7,888 bases of DNA from JADLEX01 sp964586775 (lineage in GTDB: Bacteria > Lernaellota > Lernaellaia > JACKCT01). A program made the translations under genes and the position numbers. The stretch spans positions 1-7,888 of the forward strand of contig CAZPJD010000169.1 in assembly GCA_964586775.1 (NCBI GenBank), given 5' to 3'. How positions within the stretch are numbered: position 1 is the stretch's first letter; every line of letters starts with the position of its first letter. This document shows positions 6,421 to 7,888 of this stretch, one piece after another. The notes under the pieces are model-generated. The model saw only the letters and a list, made by a program, of their open reading frames with translations. It was not told where the DNA came from and made no database searches.

Positions 6421-6854
6421 ATCGAAAAGTGAAAGCTCTTCACCGCGAGCCCGTACGCGAAATAGAAGCGGTGCGCGCAGTCGCGATGCACGCCCGAGTC
6501 GAGATGCAACTGGCCGCACCCGTTCGCCCGCGCGAAATCGGCGAGAGCGCGCATCAGGGCCGCGCCGAGCCCGCGCGAGCGACACGCCGGGTCGGTCACC
6601 AGATCGTCCACGTACAGGTGACGGCCCCACGCGAGGTTTCGCGCGATGCGAAACCCCGCCACCGCCGCGACCGCGCCGTCATCGAGCACGTAGCCGAGCC
6701 GGTAGCCCTCGCGCATCTGGTCGGTCGCGCGCCGCGCGATCTCGTCCGCGCCGAGCCGGTCGCGCAGATGCGCCAGCACGCGCGCGCACGCGCGGATTTC
6801 CGCTTCGGTTTCGGCGATTCGCATCGCCGAGTCGGGTCGTGACTGGTCCGTCAT
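6396..6854 (-). CDS. GNAT family N-acetyltransferase
   Basis: The 152-residue protein starts at the ATG complementary to 6852-6854, with GGGAG (complement of 6862-6866) 7 nt upstream. A start 20 codons earlier is possible but has no such site. The GNAT core is clear: LYVDDLVTDPACRSRGLGAA at about 80-99 gives beta4 and motif A, with the acetyl-CoA pyrophosphate loop R92-S-R-G95-L-G97. The HRFYFAYGL segment (128-136) is the typical motif B end, where a Tyr often acts as general acid. The length is normal for a single-domain GNAT. It transfers acetyl from acetyl-CoA to an amine; the substrate (small molecule, peptide or protein) cannot be told. It is convergent with the protease gene (14 nt between stops) and divergent from the oxidoreductase gene. 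Confidence 0.88.
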   Translation of the reverse strand: MTDQSRPDSAMRIAETEAEIRACARVLAHLRDRLGADEIARRATDQMREGYRLGYVLDDGAVAAVAGFRIARNLAWGRHLYVDDLVTDPACRSRGLGAALMRALADFARANGCGQLHLDSGVHRDCAHRFYFAYGLAVKSFHFSMDLGDPAT

Positions 6855-6861
6855 CGTTCCG

Positions 6862-6866
6862 CTCCC
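6862..6866 (-). promoter_or_regulatory. Ribosome binding site deciding the acetyltransferase start
   Basis: On the minus strand GGGAG precedes ATG 6854 by 7 nt. This favours a 152-residue product over the 172-residue version starting at 6914, whose extra 20 residues do not resemble GNAT sequence. Confidence 0.65.
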
Positions 6867-6919
6867 TGATTGCCGCCACGGTTCGTGATAAATCTCATAC
6901 GCGATTCCCCCCACTTTTG

Positions 6920-6956
6920 CGATGATGCGGGTGCAACGCCATTCGTAACATCATCG
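6920..6956. repeat. 8-bp inverted repeat in the divergent intergenic region
   Basis: CGATGATG (6920-6927) and CATCATCG (6949-6956) are perfect reverse complements separated by 21 nt. They lie in the 119-bp gap between the divergent acetyltransferase and oxidoreductase genes, just upstream of the latter's ribosome binding site. This could be an operator with half-sites about three helical turns apart or a leader hairpin. No regulator gene is present nearby. Confidence 0.4.
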
Positions 6957-6960
6957 AACG

Positions 6961-6966
6961 AAGGAG
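6961..6966 (+). promoter_or_regulatory. Ribosome binding site of the oxidoreductase gene, within a small hairpin
   Basis: AAGGAG lies 7 nt before ATG 6974. Its GGAG (6963-6966) can pair with CTCC (6970-6973) across a 3-nt AAC loop, which would partly mask the site right next to the start codon. Four base pairs alone are only marginally stable. Confidence 0.75.
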
Positions 6967-6973
6967 AACCTCC

Positions 6974-7864
6974 ATGACCATCGCCATCACCGGCGCCACC
7001 GGCAACATCGGTTCCGTGCTCGCCGACCGGCTACTGCGCGCGGGCGCGGACATCACCCTGCTCGTGCGCAACGCCGACAAGGCCCAGCACTTCGCCGAGC
7101 GCGGCGCAAAGCTCGCCGTCGGCGACCTCACCGACGAGGCTTTCGTCGTCTCCGCCACGCGCGGCGCGAGTGCGCTCTTCTGGCTCACGCCGCCCAACTA
7201 CGCGGCGACCGATTTCCGCGCGTATCAGAACCGGCTCGGCGACAACGCGGCGGCGGCGATCCGCACGAACAACATCCCGTATGTCGTTCATCTGTCGAGC
7301 TTCGGCGCGCACCTGGGCCATTCGGCGGGCCCGGTCAACGGCCTGTACGACATCGAAAAGAAACTCGACGCGGTCGCGGCCAACATCGTCCATCTGCGCC
7401 CGGGTTTCTTCATGGAAAACCTGTTCGGCAACCTCGCGACCATCAAGTCCGCCGGCGCGATCTTCGGCCCCATCTCGCCCACCGCCACCTTTCCGGTAAT
7501 CGCGACGCGCGACATCGGCGAGATCGCGGCGCAGATTCTGGGAAACCTCGACTGGAGCGGCCGCACCGTCCGCGAGCTGCAGGGTCCCCGTCATCTGAGC
7601 TGGAGCGAGATCGCCGGGACGCTGTCGGGCACGCTCGGCCGCGAGGTGAAGTTTGTGCCCGTTACCGCCGAGCAGGCGATCGAGTCGATGAAGGGCATGG
7701 GCCTGCCCGAGGACATCTCGAGCCAGTACGTCGAGCTCTATCAGGGCATCGACAAGGGCGTGCTGCGTTGCGAGCAACCACTGGGCCCGCAGACCGCGAC
7801 GACGACCACGCTCGAGCAATTCGCCGCCGATATCCTCAAGCCCGCCATCGACAATTTGGGCTGA
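6974..7864 (+). CDS. NmrA-like NAD(P)-binding oxidoreductase (atypical SDR)
   Basis: The 296-residue protein opens with a Rossmann fold: TIAITGATGNIGSVLADRLL with the dinucleotide-binding GxxGxxG at 7-13. R32 at the end of beta2 (LLVRN) favours NADP(H). ALFWLTPPN (about 64-72) and VVHLSSFGAH (about 102-111) are typical NmrA/NAD(P)H:quinone oxidoreductase-like strands. YDIEK at 125-129 has the spacing of the SDR YxxxK pair, although NmrA-type members often lack a working one, so catalysis is uncertain. LRPGFFMENL (about 140-149) is a family signature. Relatives include quinone/azo-reductase-like enzymes and redox-sensing proteins that bind cofactor without catalysis. It is cytoplasmic, with no signal peptide. 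The gene is a single unit divergent from the acetyltransferase, and no terminator is visible in the 24 nt left after its stop. Confidence 0.9.
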   Translation: MTIAITGATGNIGSVLADRLLRAGADITLLVRNADKAQHFAERGAKLAVGDLTDEAFVVSATRGASALFWLTPPNYAATDFRAYQNRLGDNAAAAIRTNNIPYVVHLSSFGAHLGHSAGPVNGLYDIEKKLDAVAANIVHLRPGFFMENLFGNLATIKSAGAIFGPISPTATFPVIATRDIGEIAAQILGNLDWSGRTVRELQGPRHLSWSEIAGTLSGTLGREVKFVPVTAEQAIESMKGMGLPEDISSQYVELYQGIDKGVLRCEQPLGPQTATTTTLEQFAADILKPAIDNLG

Positions 7865-7888
7865 CCTCCCCGGCGGTTTATATCGCTT

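Noticed and set aside
5224..6630. Long minus-strand open frame (468 codons) opposite the protease gene
   Set aside because: Its product is Arg/Asp/Gly-rich without a recognisable domain. The plus strand encodes a clear M50 protease. In GC-rich DNA such antisense frames arise from codon bias.
6855..6973. Sigma70 promoters for the divergent acetyltransferase and oxidoreductase genes
   Set aside because: Only weak matches were seen, for example minus-strand TCGCAA with a 17-bp spacer to TATGAG; plus-strand candidates had wrong spacing. Promoters must be present, but none can be placed with confidence.
7031..7819. Minus-strand open frame (262 codons) opposite the oxidoreductase gene
   Set aside because: Same reasoning: the NmrA-like protein on the plus strand is unambiguous and the antisense product is compositionally odd.
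1..7888. CRISPR arrays, tRNA or rRNA genes, insertion sequences, toxin-antitoxin or phage genes
   Set aside because: No regularly spaced direct repeats, cloverleaf or rRNA-like sequence, transposase, integrase or terminal repeats were found. Nearly all of the window is accounted for by six genes.

Overview
The window is GC-rich bacterial DNA with strong G/C bias at third codon positions and densely packed genes. Three neighbouring proteins combine receiver, PATAN/DUF4388, J-type and TPR modules. That mix is best known from the former Deltaproteobacteria (Myxococcota, Desulfobacterota and related environmental lineages). The assignment is inferred from architecture; no rRNA or marker gene is present.

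Layout. Positions 1-5154 (+) hold a three-gene block, very probably one operon. It contains the 3' part of a J-domain/TPR protein (1-869), then a receiver-PATAN-J-TPR protein (872-2947, TTG start, 2 nt after the previous stop), then a receiver protein with two tandem PATAN units (2944-5154, ATGA overlap). A hairpin followed by four T (5172-5212) closes the block. After a predicted promoter comes a site-2 protease of family M50 with C-terminal CBS domains (5338-6381, +, TTG start). A GNAT N-acetyltransferase lies convergent to it (6396-6854, -). A divergent NmrA-like NAD(P)-binding oxidoreductase follows (6974-7864, +). The last 24 bases show nothing recognisable.

The first three genes are the interesting part. 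They share modules: the TPR segments of genes 1 and 2 align without gaps over about 48 residues, and genes 2 and 3 share receiver, PATAN and a winged-helix-like tail. Both receiver domains lack the phosphoacceptor aspartate (Glu in gene 2, Ala in gene 3). The J-type domain of gene 2 has NPD where HPD is expected. Each of the three PATAN units contains two 24-residue segments separated by exactly 5 residues, in the pattern of the c-di-GMP-binding MshEN domain, with the first segment eroded in all three. The block therefore looks like a set of co-expressed, catalytically silent signalling scaffolds. By analogy with cyanobacterial PATAN-receiver proteins that act on type IV pilus motors, a role in surface motility or polarity is a reasonable hypothesis, but nothing in the window proves it.

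The protease, acetyltransferase and oxidoreductase are separate transcription units with no evident link to the scaffold operon.
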